Shown in pieces: positions 33,301-45,734 of a stretch of DNA of 64,000 nucleotides (positions within the stretch are counted from its first letter, which is position 1; each line of letters starts with the position of its first letter). Source of the DNA: Nocardia higoensis (GTDB taxonomy: Bacteria > Actinomycetota > Actinomycetes > Mycobacteriales > Mycobacteriaceae). Location of the stretch: contig NZ_JADLQN010000001.1 of the NCBI RefSeq assembly GCF_015477835.1, forward strand, positions 1,612,001 to 1,676,000, written 5' to 3'. A program made the position numbers and the translations under genes. Under the pieces are notes generated by a model. That model was not told the DNA's origin. It worked only from the letters and a program-made list of their open reading frames with translations, and did not search any database.

Positions 33301-33331
33301 TTGACCTCGAGTGCACTCGAGGTCGCAGAAT
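33301..33331 (+). promoter_or_regulatory. orphan SoxR/MerR-type promoter
   Basis: TTGACC (-35, 33301-33306) and CAGAAT (-10-like, 33326-33331) are separated by 19 bp, the overlong spacing of MerR-family-controlled promoters. Centred on the spacer is a perfect 22-bp palindrome (33303-33324) with core CCTCGAGTGCACTCGAGG, close to the SoxR box. No MerR/SoxR gene is in the window, and there is no plus-strand gene directly downstream; the transcript would run antisense to the yciI-like gene and nusB. Confidence 0.6.
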
Positions 33332-33385
33332 CGGTGTCGCGTCCACTCTTTCCCCGGACGCACCCCGGCGCGGTTCACCGACCGG

Positions 33386-33423
33386 CGGCTCCCACCGGTC
33401 CCGTACACCAACGGTGGGAGCCG
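33386..33423. terminator. bidirectional terminator between HD gene and YciI-like gene
   Basis: CGGCTCCCACCG (33386-33397) pairs perfectly with CGGTGGGAGCCG (33412-33423), a 12-bp stem with a 14-nt loop. It is placed between two convergent genes and 14 bp from the end of the minus-strand gene. Confidence 0.75.
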
Positions 33424-33436
33424 GACCGGCGGCACG

Positions 33437-33700
33437 TCACGCGGAGATCGTGATCTCCCACTCATACACGGTGAGCTCGGAGGCGCCGGTGGTGTGCAGC
33501 GGATCCGCGAAGGCGAGTTCGCGTGCGGCATCGAGGTTTTCGGCCAGGATCACGTACGCGCCGCCGCTGCTGTCGCCGAACTTCCCGCTCTCCACCAGCA
33601 GGCCGCGCTCGAGCAGATCGGTGAGGAAGTCACGGTGCGGCTGGATCACCGCGTCGTCGTAGCGTGGCGTGCGCATCGCCATGACCAGGTACTTGGTCAC
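33437..33700 (-). CDS. YciI-like protein downstream of nusB
   Basis: An 87-residue YciI/DGPF-family protein ([64 protein letters not shown]). The His and Asp of the family active-site region are present (QPHRDFL). The start is GTG 33700, overlapping the nusB TGA as GTGA, so it is translationally coupled. YciI-type proteins have small catalytic or regulatory roles that are mostly unassigned. Co-expression with nusB and efp is likely. Confidence 0.8.
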   Translation of the reverse strand: MTKYLVMAMRTPRYDDAVIQPHRDFLTDLLERGLLVESGKFGDSSGGAYVILAENLDAARELAFADPLHTTGASELTVYEWEITISA

Positions 33701-34209
33701 GCTTCGGGCTCCTGGCGCGGCGCCCTCGTCGCGGCGGCGGCGGCGCGCACCTGCGGCGCGACCTGCACGACCTGGCCGAGCACACCGTTGACGAACGAGG
33801 GGGAATCGTCGGTGGACAGTTCCTTGGCCAGCTCCACGGCTTCGTCGACGGCCACCACCGGCGGCACATCGGACGCGTGGAACAGCTCCCACACCGCGAC
33901 CCGCAGGATCGCGCGGTCCACGGCGGGCAGCCGCGACAACGTCCAGTCCTGCAGATACGACTCGATGGTGCCATCGACGCGCTCGAGCTCGTCGGCGACG
34001 CCCTCGACCAAGGTGCGGGTATAGGCGTGCAGCGGCGCGACCGACTGGTCGCGGGTCGCCAGATCGCCGCGTTCGGTCAGCAGGTCCGCGGCGTCGACGT
34101 CGCGGGCCTCCGCCTCGAACAACAGGTCCACCGCACGCCGCCGGGCCTTGTGCCGGGCGCCGAGCTTCTTGAACGTGGACTTCTTGTCCGCAGGCTGTTC
34201 GGCCACAGT
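33697..34209 (-). CDS. nusB: transcription antitermination factor NusB
   Basis: A roughly 170-residue all-helical NusB, acting in rRNA antitermination with NusE (S10). The conserved core is [57 protein letters not shown] and NGVLGQVVQ. The start is uncertain: GTG 34209 is chosen, while a GTG at 34230 gives seven more residues. The acidic N terminus and Ala/Arg-rich tail exceed E. coli NusB. It follows efp by about 80 bp and precedes the yciI-like gene. Confidence 0.94.
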   Translation of the reverse strand, partial: TVAEQPADKKSTFKKLGARHKARRRAVDLLFEAEARDVDAADLLTERGDLATRDQSVAPLHAYTRTLVEGVADELERVDGTIESYLQDWTLSRLPAVDRAILRVAVWELFHASDVPPVVAVDEAVELAKELSTDDSPSFVNGVLGQVVQVAPQVRAAAAATRAPRQEPEA

Positions 34210-34291
34210 CACATCATCCCGTCTGTACACATGGCAGCGGTAGCCGGTCCTGCCTCGCGGCGGATCCGGCTACCGCCGTGGACGTTGTCGA

Positions 34292-34855
34292 TCAGGCGTT
34301 GACCCGGCCGAGGTAGCTGCCGTCGCGCGAGTCGATACGCAGCTTGTCGCCGGTGTTGATGAACAGCGGCACCTGGACCTCGGCGCCGGTCTCCAGGGTG
34401 GCGGGCTTGGTGCCGCCGGTGGAGCGGTCGCCCTGCAGGCCGATGTCGGTGTGCTGGACGACCAGCTCGATGGAGACCGGGAGCTCGACGTAGAGCGGCG
34501 CGCCTTCGTGCATGGCGACCTGCACGGCCATGTTCTCCAGCAGGAAGCGAGCGCCGTCGCCGATGGTGGCCTCGGAGATCGAGATCTGGTCGAAGGTCTC
34601 GCCGTCCATGAAGACGTAGTCCGTGCCATCGTGGTACAGGTAGGTCATGTCGCGACGGTCGACCGTCGCGGTCTCGACCTTGACGCCGGCGTTGAAGGTC
34701 TTGTCGACGACCTTGCCGGACACGACGTTCTTCAACTTGGTCCGCACGAACGCGGGACCCTTGCCCGGCTTGACGTGCTGGAATTCGACGATCTGCTGGA
34801 GCTGACCGTCGATCTTCAGCACGAGGCCGTTCTTGAAGTCGCTGGTGTCCGCCAC
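34292..34855 (-). CDS. efp: translation elongation factor P
   Basis: A 187-residue EF-P, which relieves ribosome stalling at polyproline. The N-terminal KOW domain has the exposed loop [15 protein letters not shown]; its Lys is the position that is modified or unmodified depending on lineage. Two OB domains follow, the last ending [19 protein letters not shown]. It lies between pepQ and nusB, a widely conserved order. Many proteins in this window are Pro-rich, so EF-P demand is probably high. Confidence 0.97.
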   Translation of the reverse strand: MADTSDFKNGLVLKIDGQLQQIVEFQHVKPGKGPAFVRTKLKNVVSGKVVDKTFNAGVKVETATVDRRDMTYLYHDGTDYVFMDGETFDQISISEATIGDGARFLLENMAVQVAMHEGAPLYVELPVSIELVVQHTDIGLQGDRSTGGTKPATLETGAEVQVPLFINTGDKLRIDSRDGSYLGRVNA

Positions 34856-34889
34856 TGTCCTCGGATCTCCTAGTTCTCGGCTACCGTCG

Positions 34890-36017
34890 TCAGTCGACGA
34901 CGGTCAGGTCTTTGCTGGTGTGGGTGAGCAGTTCGGGGCCCCCCTCGCGAACCACGAGCGTGTCCTCGATCCGGACGCCGCCGCGCCCGGGAAAGTACAC
35001 ACCTGGTTCGACGGTCACCGCCACGCCGGACAGAAGTGTACCGGGCGCGTTCTTCGCGATTCCCGGCGCTTCGTGGATGCGCAATCCGACGCCGTGGCCG
35101 AGGCCGTGCACGAACAGCGCCCCGTGGCCGGCGGCCTCGATCACCGACCGCGACGCGGCGTCCACCTCGGCGGCGTGTACGCCGGGGCGCAGGGCCTTGC
35201 TGCCCGCCCACTGCGCCTCGGAGACCAGCTCGTACACCTCGCGCTGCCAGCCCGAGGGCGAGCCCAGCACGAAGGTGCGCGTCATGTCGGAGTGGTAGCC
35301 GCCGACGACCGCCCCGAAATCGATCTTCACGAAGTCGCCGGAAGCCAGCACCGCGCCGGTGGGGCGATGATGCGGCACCGCGGAATTGGCGCCGGTGGCC
35401 ACGATCGTCTCGAACGAGACCGCCTCGGCGCCGTGCTCGAACATCGCCCACTCCAGATCGCGGGCGACCTCGCGCTCGGTGCGCCCCGGGCGCAGGCCGC
35501 CGCGCTCGAGCAGGGTCGCCAGCCCGGCGTCACCCGCCGCGCACGCCCGCCGCAACTGTTCGATCTCGTACTCGTCCTTGACCGTTCGCAACTGTTCGAC
35601 GAGACCGGGTACAGCCACGAGATCCAGGCCGGTGCGCTGCTCGACCAGGCCACGATGCTGGTCCACGGTCACCACGTGGCTTTCGAAACCGACCCGGCCG
35701 AGCTGCCATTCCCCGGCCAGTTCGATGATCCGGCGCGCGGTGGCGCGGGCGATCTCGCCGCGCAGATCGGGTACCTGCGCGGCGATCTGGTCGCGGTAGC
35801 GGCCGTCGGTGCCGATCACCGTGCGGTCCTCGGCTTCACTCATGTCCCAGGAGTGCACCAGAAGGGCGGCATTGGAACCGGTGAATCCGGTCAGGTATCT
35901 GATGTTCACCAGGTCGGTGACCAGCAGTGCGTCGACCCCGTTCTCCACCAGCAGGCTGCGCAGCGCGCCTCGGCGCGCGGCGTAGTCGGGCCCCGGTCCC
36001 GCGCTATCAGCAGACAT
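34890..36017 (-). CDS. pepQ: M24 Xaa-Pro aminopeptidase/dipeptidase
   Basis: A 375-residue metallopeptidase of family M24B that cleaves Xaa-Pro bonds. The creatinase N domain (about 1-140) precedes the catalytic fold with metal ligands in [18 protein letters not shown] (two Asp), [16 protein letters not shown] (His), [10 protein letters not shown] (Glu) and [10 protein letters not shown] (Glu). ATG 36017 begins MSADSAGPG. It precedes efp by 34 bp, the standard neighbour, and is convergent/divergent with the prepilin peptidase upstream. Confidence 0.93.
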   Translation of the reverse strand: MSADSAGPGPDYAARRGALRSLLVENGVDALLVTDLVNIRYLTGFTGSNAALLVHSWDMSEAEDRTVIGTDGRYRDQIAAQVPDLRGEIARATARRIIELAGEWQLGRVGFESHVVTVDQHRGLVEQRTGLDLVAVPGLVEQLRTVKDEYEIEQLRRACAAGDAGLATLLERGGLRPGRTEREVARDLEWAMFEHGAEAVSFETIVATGANSAVPHHRPTGAVLASGDFVKIDFGAVVGGYHSDMTRTFVLGSPSGWQREVYELVSEAQWAGSKALRPGVHAAEVDAASRSVIEAAGHGALFVHGLGHGVGLRIHEAPGIAKNAPGTLLSGVAVTVEPGVYFPGRGGVRIEDTLVVREGGPELLTHTSKDLTVVD

Positions 36018-36215
36018 GGCTTCCACGCTACCGCCAGACCCCGCCGCCACGAACACCTCGGGCATCGAGCTCGGGCCACCGATCAGGGCCCTGACGTCGG
36101 CCGTGCTCTCGCAGCGCCACGATCCGAACCATCGAATGTCCACAATCCGATCCTTCCTCCACATCCGCGGTTTCGGCGGTACCGCGCCTGCGCCGGGCCC
36201 GGCACGCTGACTGCC

Positions 36216-36746
36216 ATGACCACCTTCGCCTTCGCCCTGTTCACGCTCTGGTGCGCGACGCTGGCCGTCATCGATGCCCGCGTTCGCAGGTTGCCCAACG
36301 TGCTCACCGCCGCGGGCGCGACCGCGGTACTCGGCTACGCATTCACGGTCGGCGAGCCGGGTCCGGCCGTCATGGGTGCGGTGCTGCTGGCATTCCCGTA
36401 TCTTCTGGTGCACCTCGCCGTGCCCGCCGCGTGCGGGGCGGGCGACGCCAAACTCGCGGTGGGTGTGGGTGCGGCCGCCGGGCTCGGGGGTGCACACGCA
36501 TGGATGATCGCCGCGATCGGCGCGCCGGTCCTCACCGCTCTCGCCGGGGTGGCGGCGGCACTGAGCACACGGCACCGCGATCAGGCACGCTTTCGGACCG
36601 GTCGGGTGGACGCGGATCGCCGGTCGGGTCTCGCCCATGCTCGGAGCCGCCCGCGGGTGCGGGCCGCGCCCCGGAGCCGGGCACTTCCGCACGGCCCGGC
36701 CATGTGCGGAGCCACGGTGCTCGCGCTCGCCCTCACCGCCGGGTGA
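36216..36746 (+). CDS. A24 prepilin peptidase-like membrane protein
   Basis: A 176-residue aspartic membrane protease of the A24 (TadV/CpaA/PilD-core) type with several hydrophobic helices. The two catalytic Asp are visible: D20 in VIDARVRRLPN and D77 in GAGDAKL. No N-methyltransferase or zinc domain is present. The C-terminal portion (RTGRVDADRRSG, then HGPAMCGATVLALAL) carries an Arg-rich loop. No pilin or Tad secretion genes are in the window, so its substrate is elsewhere. Its plus-strand orientation next to pepQ differs from that in mycobacteria. Confidence 0.82.
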   Translation: MTTFAFALFTLWCATLAVIDARVRRLPNVLTAAGATAVLGYAFTVGEPGPAVMGAVLLAFPYLLVHLAVPAACGAGDAKLAVGVGAAAGLGGAHAWMIAAIGAPVLTALAGVAAALSTRHRDQARFRTGRVDADRRSGLAHARSRPRVRAAPRSRALPHGPAMCGATVLALALTAG

Positions 36747-36866
36747 GAGGGCCGAGCGACTCCCGAGCACCTGTCTGCGGCACCCACCTGATCGACCGGC
36801 GACGTGCCGGTGATCACCACGGACCGGATATCACCGCCTTCGCGCGGACATGAAAGGATAGATACT

Positions 36867-38071
36867 GTGCTGCGCTGGATAACTGCCGGAGAATCCCATG
36901 GCCCCGCTCTCGTCGCCATCCTGGAGGGAATGGTGGCGGGTGTCGAGGTGACCTCCGAGGACATCTCCGCTCAGCTCGCGCGCCGCAGGCTCGGCTACGG
37001 GCGCGGCGCCCGGATGAAGTTCGAGGCCGACAAGGTGACCGTGGTCGGCGGTGTGCGCCACGGCCGCACCATGGGCGGCCCGGTCGCCATCGAGGTGGCC
37101 AATTCCGAGTGGCCCAAGTGGACGACGGTCATGTCCGCCGACCCGGTCGACGAGGCCGAACTCGCCGACCTGGCACGCAACGCCCCGCTGACGCGCCCCC
37201 GTCCCGGACACGCCGACTACTCCGGCATGCTCAAGTACGGCTTCGACGACGCCAGGAATGTGCTCGAGCGCGCCAGCGCCCGCGAGACCGCCGCGCGCGT
37301 CGCGGCGGGAACCGTGGCCCGCAACTTCCTGCGTCAGGCGCTCGGCGTCGAGGTCGTCTCGCACGTGGTCTCCATCGGCGCGGCCGCCAACACCACCGGC
37401 GTCACCCCGACCGCGGCCGATCTGGCCGCCGTGGACGAGAGCCCGGTGCGCGCGTTCGATGCCGATGCCGAGGCCGCGATGATCGCCGAGATCGAGGCCG
37501 CGAAGAAGGACGGCGACACCCTCGGAGGTGTTGTCGAGGTGATCGTCGAGGGCCTGCCCGTCGGTCTCGGTTCGTTCACCAGCGGTGAGAATCGCCTCGA
37601 CTCGCGTCTCGCGGCCGCGCTCATGGGCATCCAGGCGATCAAGGGCGTCGAGGTCGGCGACGGTTTCGAGACCGCGCGCAGGCGCGGAAGCCAGGCACAC
37701 GACGAGATGCGTCCCGGCCCGGACGGCGTGCTGCGCTCGACCAACCGCGCCGGCGGCCTCGAGGGCGGCATGACCAACGGCGAAGCGCTGCGGGTGCGTG
37801 CGGCGATGAAGCCGATCTCGACCGTGCCGCGCGCGCTGTCCACCGTCGATATGACCACCGGTGAAGAGGCCGTGGCCATCCACCAACGCTCCGATGTGTG
37901 CGCGGTGCCCGCCGCGGGCGTCGTCGCCGAGAGCATGGTGGCTCTCGTGGTCGCCCAGGCCGTGCTGGAGAAGTTCGGCGGCGATTCGCTCGCCGAGTCC
38001 GTCGCCAACATCAGCAGCTACCTCGAGCGGATCAGCACCCGCCCGCATGTCTCGGCGGACAGTCGGGCGCG

Positions 38072-38075
<4 letters not shown>
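36867..38075 (+). CDS. aroC: chorismate synthase
   Basis: A 402-residue flavin-dependent enzyme making chorismate from EPSP. The N terminus [21 protein letters not shown] and the [37 protein letters not shown] blocks are diagnostic; [22 protein letters not shown] and [14 protein letters not shown] follow. The start is GTG 36867 after AAAGGA. ATGA overlap with aroK. It is the first gene of aroC-aroK-aroB. Confidence 0.97.
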
Positions 38076-40728
<2,653 letters not shown>

Positions 40729-40741
40729 CACCACCGGGTGA

Positions 40742-41968
40742 TCACGCGCGGGACGCGGAATCGGCCGGGTACGAGGGCAATGCGTAGTCGTCGGTTCCGC
40801 TCATCATCCTGATCATCACCGGTCGTAGCGGCCGCGAGACCATCAGCCGGGCCACGGCGCGGGTGAGCATCGCGCCGAACTCCGTGGTAGGCAACATCAT
40901 CGAGAGGCCACCGCCGGGGATCTCCTTCGCCTTGTCGAGAAACGGCATCAGTGCGGCCTCGTAGCGGGCCAGCGCACCCAGCGGATCGGCCGGATCGGCG
41001 GCGAGTTCTCCCGCGAGCAGGTACGCGCCGACCAGGGCCATGGCAGTGCCCATACCTGTCAGGGGCGAGCCGCAATAGCCCGCGTCGCCGAGCAGGGTCA
41101 CCCGCCCGGCCGAGAGGGCCGGCATGTCGATACGGGCCAGCTCGTCGAAATAGAAGTCCGGCGCATCGGCCATCGCGGCGAGGATGTGCGGGGTCAGCCA
41201 GCCCGCGTCGGCCAGCAGCCGACGGATGAGCCGTTGCTGGGCCGCGACATCACCGCGCAGTGCCGGATCGGCGTCGACACGCAGCATGACGATCGCCTTG
41301 GACGTGCCGGGGTCGGCGTCGGGCCGGATGCCCACGGCGGCTCGTGGCACCATGCGCATCGCCATCCAGCCCGGTTCGACCCCGGCTGGAGTCGGCACGG
41401 TGAAGTAGGACGTGTATCCGCCGAGGTAGGTGGAGAACCGCTCGTCCGGACCGAAGGCGAGCCGCCGCGTCGCCGAATGGACACCATCGGCCCCGACAAC
41501 CAGATCGAAGCGCTCGACGCTGCCCGAGGCGAAGGCGACCGCCACGCCCGCCTCGTCCTGCGTCAGCGCCTCGATCCACTCGCCATACCGGTAGTCCAGT
41601 GCGCCGCCCGCCTCGGCCAGCGCTTCCAGCAGCACCTGATTCAGCTCGCCCCGGGTGATCTCGATATCGGCGACCGGCCCCTTGCCGTCGAACATCTCCG
41701 CGGGCATGCGCACGGAGGCGCGCCCGCTCCGGTCCACGTAGGTCATGCCGCGCTCGTCCAACTGCCTGGCTCGGATGCCCGGCATCAGCCCCATCCGCTC
41801 CGCCACCTCCCGGCTCGGTCCCCGCAAGTCGACCGCCTGCCCGCCGGGCCGCGGGGCACTCGCCCGCTCCACCACGGTGGTGCGTATGCCTGCGCGAATC
41901 AGTTGCAACGCCACCGCATTGCCCGCGATGCCGCCACCACAGACGAGGACGTGGATGTCGGTGCTCAT
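40742..41968 (-). CDS. FAD-dependent monooxygenase (TetX/UbiH-type fold)
   Basis: A 408-residue group A flavoprotein monooxygenase. It has the N-terminal dinucleotide-binding motif LVCGGGIAGNAVALQLIRAGI (GxGxxG) with VVER, the GADGVHSATRR motif, and LLGDAGYCGSPLTGMGTAMALVGAYLLAGEL (GD-type FAD contact). The substrate is unknown; related enzymes modify aromatic compounds or inactivate antibiotics such as tetracyclines and rifamycins. It is divergent from a TetR with shared operator repeats, so induction by a small ligand is expected. Confidence 0.88.
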   Translation of the reverse strand: MSTDIHVLVCGGGIAGNAVALQLIRAGIRTTVVERASAPRPGGQAVDLRGPSREVAERMGLMPGIRARQLDERGMTYVDRSGRASVRMPAEMFDGKGPVADIEITRGELNQVLLEALAEAGGALDYRYGEWIEALTQDEAGVAVAFASGSVERFDLVVGADGVHSATRRLAFGPDERFSTYLGGYTSYFTVPTPAGVEPGWMAMRMVPRAAVGIRPDADPGTSKAIVMLRVDADPALRGDVAAQQRLIRRLLADAGWLTPHILAAMADAPDFYFDELARIDMPALSAGRVTLLGDAGYCGSPLTGMGTAMALVGAYLLAGELAADPADPLGALARYEAALMPFLDKAKEIPGGGLSMMLPTTEFGAMLTRAVARLMVSRPLRPVMIRMMSGTDDYALPSYPADSASRA

Positions 41969-41987
41969 GCGCTCACCCTCCTTAGTT

Positions 41988-42051
41988 CAAATGTCTCAGA
42001 CAAATGTCTAACAGAGTGTCGCACAGCTGTCTAGAACAAATGTCTGAGACG
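41988..42051. promoter_or_regulatory. TetR operator cluster
   Basis: Three copies of CAAATGTCT (41988-41996, 42001-42009, 42037-42045) and two TGTCTNAGAC(A) palindromes (TGTCTCAGACA at 41992-42002 perfect; TGTCTGAGACG at 42041-42051 near perfect) fill the divergent gap between the monooxygenase and the tetR gene. These are probable binding sites of the adjacent TetR. Confidence 0.7.
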
Positions 42052-42067
42052 CTGCTAGGCTGCGCGC

Positions 42068-42640
42068 ATGGGAAACCGAGAGGACCTGCTGGAAGGAGCC
42101 CGCAAGGCGATTCTCGAACGCGGCCTGGCCAAGGTCACCGCGCGCGACATCGCGACGGCGGCCGGGGTCAGCCTGGCCGCTATCGGCTATCACTTCGGAT
42201 CGAAGGACCGCCTGGTCACCGAGGCACTCACCGAGGGTGTCGGCAGCGGCATCGGCGACCGCATGGAGTCGGCGATCCGTGATGCGGGCGACGACCGGCC
42301 GCTAGGGGAAACGGTGGGCGAGACCTGGGACGGGATGGTCGCCATCCTGCGCGGCCACCGCGAGGACATGATGCTGAGCATGGAGAATCTGGTCCGTGTC
42401 GCCCGCTCGGAGGAGTCGGGACAGTACATGGCCGACGCGTCCGAACACGCACTCGTCGACCTGGCCGCCGCCCTGCGCGAGACTCACCCCGATCTCTCGG
42501 CGGAGCAGGCCCGCGCACTGGCGAAGCTGCTGTTCACTCTGTTCCAGGGGATTGCGACGCTCTGGCTGGCGGCGCCGACCGCGGAACTTCTCGACGGCGA
42601 GGAACTGACGCTCGCGGTCGACGCACTGAAGAATCTCTGA
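42068..42640 (+). CDS. TetR-family regulator of the FAD monooxygenase
   Basis: A 190-residue TetR regulator. The N-terminal HTH (about 5-50: DLLEGARKAILERGLAKVTARDIATAAGVSLAAIGYHFGSKDRLVTEAL) is standard; the C-terminal half is the helical ligand domain with a TetR_C-like segment. It is divergent from the monooxygenase over a 99-bp gap with repeated operator sites, and its own promoter overlaps them. It ends 10 bp from the convergent membrane-protein gene. Confidence 0.9.
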   Translation: MGNREDLLEGARKAILERGLAKVTARDIATAAGVSLAAIGYHFGSKDRLVTEALTEGVGSGIGDRMESAIRDAGDDRPLGETVGETWDGMVAILRGHREDMMLSMENLVRVARSEESGQYMADASEHALVDLAAALRETHPDLSAEQARALAKLLFTLFQGIATLWLAAPTAELLDGEELTLAVDALKNL

Positions 42641-42650
42641 ACCGGAAAAA

Positions 42651-43121
42651 TCAGGCAGCGATCGGCGCGGGCGGTGCGCCGGTCTTCTCACGCTTGTCGC
42701 TCTTACGCCCGGCGAGCATGCGCCCGACGCCGACACCGACGAGCCCGGGGACGAAGATCAGCAGGAGGAAGAATGCCGAGCACGCGGTCGCTTCGAACAG
42801 CAGACCGTTGTCGCCGAGGTCGAAGCCGGGCAGGAAGTCCAGCAGCCAGCAGATCAGGCTGCCACCGATACCGCCGAGGGCGGCGGCCTGCAACCACCGG
42901 ATCGTGAGGTCGGACCCGCGCTCGGGATCGGGATGGGTTTCACGGTCACGACGCCCGTCGAGCGCACCCCAGCTCACCACGGCACCGAGCAGGACGACCA
43001 GGCACAGCAGCCGGAACCAGACACCATGCGTCGGCCAGTTCGCCATGGCGAACCCGAGCGCTACGCGCAGCGCGACGACCAGCGCGCCGAGCAGCAGCCC
43101 GCGCACGATCCAAGCATTCAT
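42651..43121 (-). CDS. four-helix membrane protein (B-4DMT-like)
   Basis: A protein of about 156 residues with four hydrophobic helices: MNAWIVRGLLLGALVVAL, GVWFRLLCLVVLLGAVVSWGAL, TIRWLQAAALGGIGGSLICWLL and ACSAFFLLLIFVPGLVGVGVG. A short loop GRRDRETHPDPERGSDLT follows helix 2. This pattern matches the small B-4DMT-type membrane proteins of mycobacteria and Nocardia, whose transport role is not established. ATG 43121 is preferred, but 43133 and 43145 are in frame. It may share a transcript with aroE downstream (41 bp). Confidence 0.7.
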   Translation of the reverse strand: MNAWIVRGLLLGALVVALRVALGFAMANWPTHGVWFRLLCLVVLLGAVVSWGALDGRRDRETHPDPERGSDLTIRWLQAAALGGIGGSLICWLLDFLPGFDLGDNGLLFEATACSAFFLLLIFVPGLVGVGVGRMLAGRKSDKREKTGAPPAPIAA

Positions 43122-43186
43122 GGTCAACACCATAGCGGTCCGCACCCCGGCACATAACTAGAACCCGTGTCAGAAATTCGATAATT

Positions 43187-44014
43187 TCACGAGGTCAGCG
43201 CAGCAGCCATCGCGGCCTTCGGTGCCGGCCGCCCGGTGAACTGCTCGACCTGGCCGAATGCCTGGTTCAGCAGCATGCGCAGGCCGCCCACCACCGTGTG
43301 CCCGGCGGCCTCGACGGCGGCGGCCAACGGTGTGGGCCACGGGTCATAGATGGCGTCGAGGACCACCGGCGCGGCGGCGACCGCCTCGGCGATCTGCGCA
43401 CCCGCCTCGGCGGGGACGGTACTGACCACGGCGTCGGCCTGCGCGCAGGCCCGACCGATCTCCCCGGAACCGAAGGCGACGAAGGAGACCGCCATATCCA
43501 ACCGCTCGGCGAGTTCCAGCGCCGAGCGCGCCCGCCCTGGATCACGGGCGACCACGGTCACCGAACGCGCGCCGAGATCGCGCAGGGCGAGCAGCGCGGG
43601 GCGCGCGGTGCCGCCCGCGCCCAGCACCACACCGGCTTCGACCGCGCGCACCCCGCCCTCACGCAACGCGCCGAACACACCGTCGACATCGGTGCAGTCG
43701 GCTCGCCATCCGGCGGCGGTGCGCACCAGAGTGTTCGCCGAACCCACCAGCACCGCGCGCTCGGTGCGCTCGTCGGCGTGGGCCAGCGCCGCCTCCTTGC
43801 CCGGCATGGTCACCGACAGCCCGACCCACTCCGGGCCGAGACCGTCGACCAAGGCGGGCAACTGCGCGGCGTCGCATTCGATGCGCTCGTAGGTCCAGTC
43901 CAGACCGAGCGCCCGATACGCCGCCAGGTGCAGCTGCGGCGAACGGGAATGCGCGATCGGCTTGCCGAGCACCGCGGCCCGGCGCGGACCCGCATACGGT
44001 GGATCAACGGCCAC
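43187..44014 (-). CDS. aroE: shikimate dehydrogenase
   Basis: A 275-residue NADP-dependent shikimate dehydrogenase. The substrate-binding SRSPQLHLAAYRAL, the catalytic Lys in VTMPGKEAAL and the Asp in ADCTDVDGVFGAL are visible, followed by the Rossmann motif VLGAGGTARPAL and VVGGLRMLLNQA. The start is GTG 44014, which overlaps mltG by 11 bp. Linkage of mltG-ruvX-alaS to aroE is conserved in mycobacteria. Confidence 0.94.
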   Translation of the reverse strand: MAVDPPYAGPRRAAVLGKPIAHSRSPQLHLAAYRALGLDWTYERIECDAAQLPALVDGLGPEWVGLSVTMPGKEAALAHADERTERAVLVGSANTLVRTAAGWRADCTDVDGVFGALREGGVRAVEAGVVLGAGGTARPALLALRDLGARSVTVVARDPGRARSALELAERLDMAVSFVAFGSGEIGRACAQADAVVSTVPAEAGAQIAEAVAAAPVVLDAIYDPWPTPLAAAVEAAGHTVVGGLRMLLNQAFGQVEQFTGRPAPKAAMAAALTS

Positions 44015-45734
44015 TGTCGAGGATTCCGCTGTCGAGCGCCTGATCGATATTGCTCAGATGCTGGGAATAGCTGTCGGTGAACAGCGTCGTGCCCTTCATG
44101 TCGATGGTCACGAAGTACAGCCAGTTGCCGGGCTCCGGCGATTCCATCGCGCGCAGCGCGTTCAGCGACGGCGCGGAAATGGGGTTCGCGGGCAGCCCGG
44201 ACATGGCGTAGGTGTTCCACGGCGTGACTCGCGCACGGTCGGCGTCGGTGGTGGCCACCTCGGTGCTGTCGAGCGAGTAGTTGACCGTCGAGTCGAACTG
44301 CAGCGCCTGCCCGATCTCCAACCGGTTGACGATCACGCGGGCGACCTTGCCCATGTCCTGCGGCAGCGCTTCCCGTTCCACCAGCGAGGCGGCGATCAGC
44401 GTCTCGTAGGGGCTCAGGCCGGTGTTCGCGCCCGACTCCAGCAATCCGGTGGACTCGTAACTCGCGGCGCTGGAGGTGATCAGCTCACGCAGAATCGATC
44501 GGGCATCGCCACTCGGGTCGAAATCCCAGGTGCCCGCGGCGATCAGCCCCTCGAGCTGCCTGCGCTGGTCGGGCGCGGACCGGACTTCGGCTTCGGCCCA
44601 GCTCGGCACACCGAGCGCGGCGAGATCATCGCTCGCCCCCGCCGCGTCGAGTTCCTCGTAGGTCACGCACTTGGCGGCCGCGCCCTCGCCGATGCAACTG
44701 GCCGCGGCGATCTTGGTGTAGATGCCTTCCTTGCGGGCGCCGGTGTTCACGTCGGTCTGATCGTGCAGCTGGCGACCTTCGGAGATGACCATGTTGCCGA
44801 CGCGCGCCTCCGGATCGAGCAACGCGGCCACCGCGTCGACCGCCGGGCTCTGGCTCGGAATCTGGTAATAACCGGGATGAATCGCGTTCATGCCCTCGTT
44901 CTGGACGGCGGCTTCGTAGAACGCTTCGGAGCTGGCGACCACACCTTTGTCGTACATCTCCTGCGAGATCTGGGTGGCGGTGTCGCCCGACTCGACCCGC
45001 ACGACCACCACGGGCCCGGCCGGTCCGGCGAAGTCGGCGGGTGGGGTGTACCCACCGGTCAGTTTCATGACCCCGTAGGCGCCCACGCCGCCGAGCAGCA
45101 GCACGGCGAGCGCGATCAGCACCCACCGCGTGTGCCTGCGACGGCCGCCGTCGTCCGCGGCCGGACGCTTCGCGGCCGGGCGGCGCCGGGCGGCTTGCGA
45201 CGAGCGCGGGGAGCGTTCGGAACGTGTCGCTCCCGCGGCGCCCTTCCTCGGGCGCGCGGCGGGCGCGCCGCGCTCTGCTCCGCGAGTGCGGCCGGACGGG
45301 CGCGGACGGGGACGGGGGGCGGGTCCGCTCCGGCTCGCTCGTGCCGCGCCTGTGCCTGCCTCGTCGTCATCGAGGCCGACCTCCTGGGCGCCGCCGTCCT
45401 CGAGGCCGTCGCCATAGGGCTCGTCGTGGGCAGCCGGGTCCTCGCGAGCGGCACGCTTCCCCCTGCTGCGAGCGACCTCCGCGTAGGCGGGATCGTCGTC
45501 GGCGTACCGCGGGATGACGGCGGTGTCGTAATCGTCTTCGTCATCGCCCCGCTCGGCATAACCGGCCGACTCGCCGTAGCCCGACTCGCCGTAGCCGTCG
45601 TGGTCGTCCCACGAGTCGACGAGATCGACGCTGTCGTCCTCGTCGCGTTCCCACGCCGCGTCATCGCGCCGGTAGCGGCGCCCCGCTTCTCGCTGCCGGA
45701 ACGCTTCCTCGGCTCGCGCCCATCGATCCGTCAT
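44004..45734 (-). CDS. mltG: endolytic murein transglycosylase MltG
   Basis: A 576-residue YceG-like enzyme that cuts nascent glycan strands to terminate peptidoglycan polymerisation. Residues 1-200 are a cytosolic disordered region rich in Asp/Gly/Tyr then Arg/Pro/Ala; one membrane helix (about 203-224, [19 protein letters not shown]) is followed by a LysM-like segment and the YceG domain with catalytic Glu in [22 protein letters not shown] and [23 protein letters not shown] 45734 overlaps the ruvX stop (ATGA). The long cytosolic part is common in Corynebacteriales and may link to the divisome. Confidence 0.93.
   Translation of the reverse strand: MTDRWARAEEAFRQREAGRRYRRDDAAWERDEDDSVDLVDSWDDHDGYGESGYGESAGYAERGDDEDDYDTAVIPRYADDDPAYAEVARSRGKRAAREDPAAHDEPYGDGLEDGGAQEVGLDDDEAGTGAARASRSGPAPRPRPRPSGRTRGAERGAPAARPRKGAAGATRSERSPRSSQAARRRPAAKRPAADDGGRRRHTRWVLIALAVLLLGGVGAYGVMKLTGGYTPPADFAGPAGPVVVVRVESGDTATQISQEMYDKGVVASSEAFYEAAVQNEGMNAIHPGYYQIPSQSPAVDAVAALLDPEARVGNMVISEGRQLHDQTDVNTGARKEGIYTKIAAASCIGEGAAAKCVTYEELDAAGASDDLAALGVPSWAEAEVRSAPDQRRQLEGLIAAGTWDFDPSGDARSILRELITSSAASYESTGLLESGANTGLSPYETLIAASLVEREALPQDMGKVARVIVNRLEIGQALQFDSTVNYSLDSTEVATTDADRARVTPWNTYAMSGLPANPISAPSLNALRAMESPEPGNWLYFVTIDMKGTTLFTDSYSQHLSNIDQALDSGILDSGR

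Noticed and set aside
36216..36746. Tad/Flp pilus locus
   Set aside because: Only the A24 peptidase is present. No pilin, ATPase or TadE/F genes are nearby.
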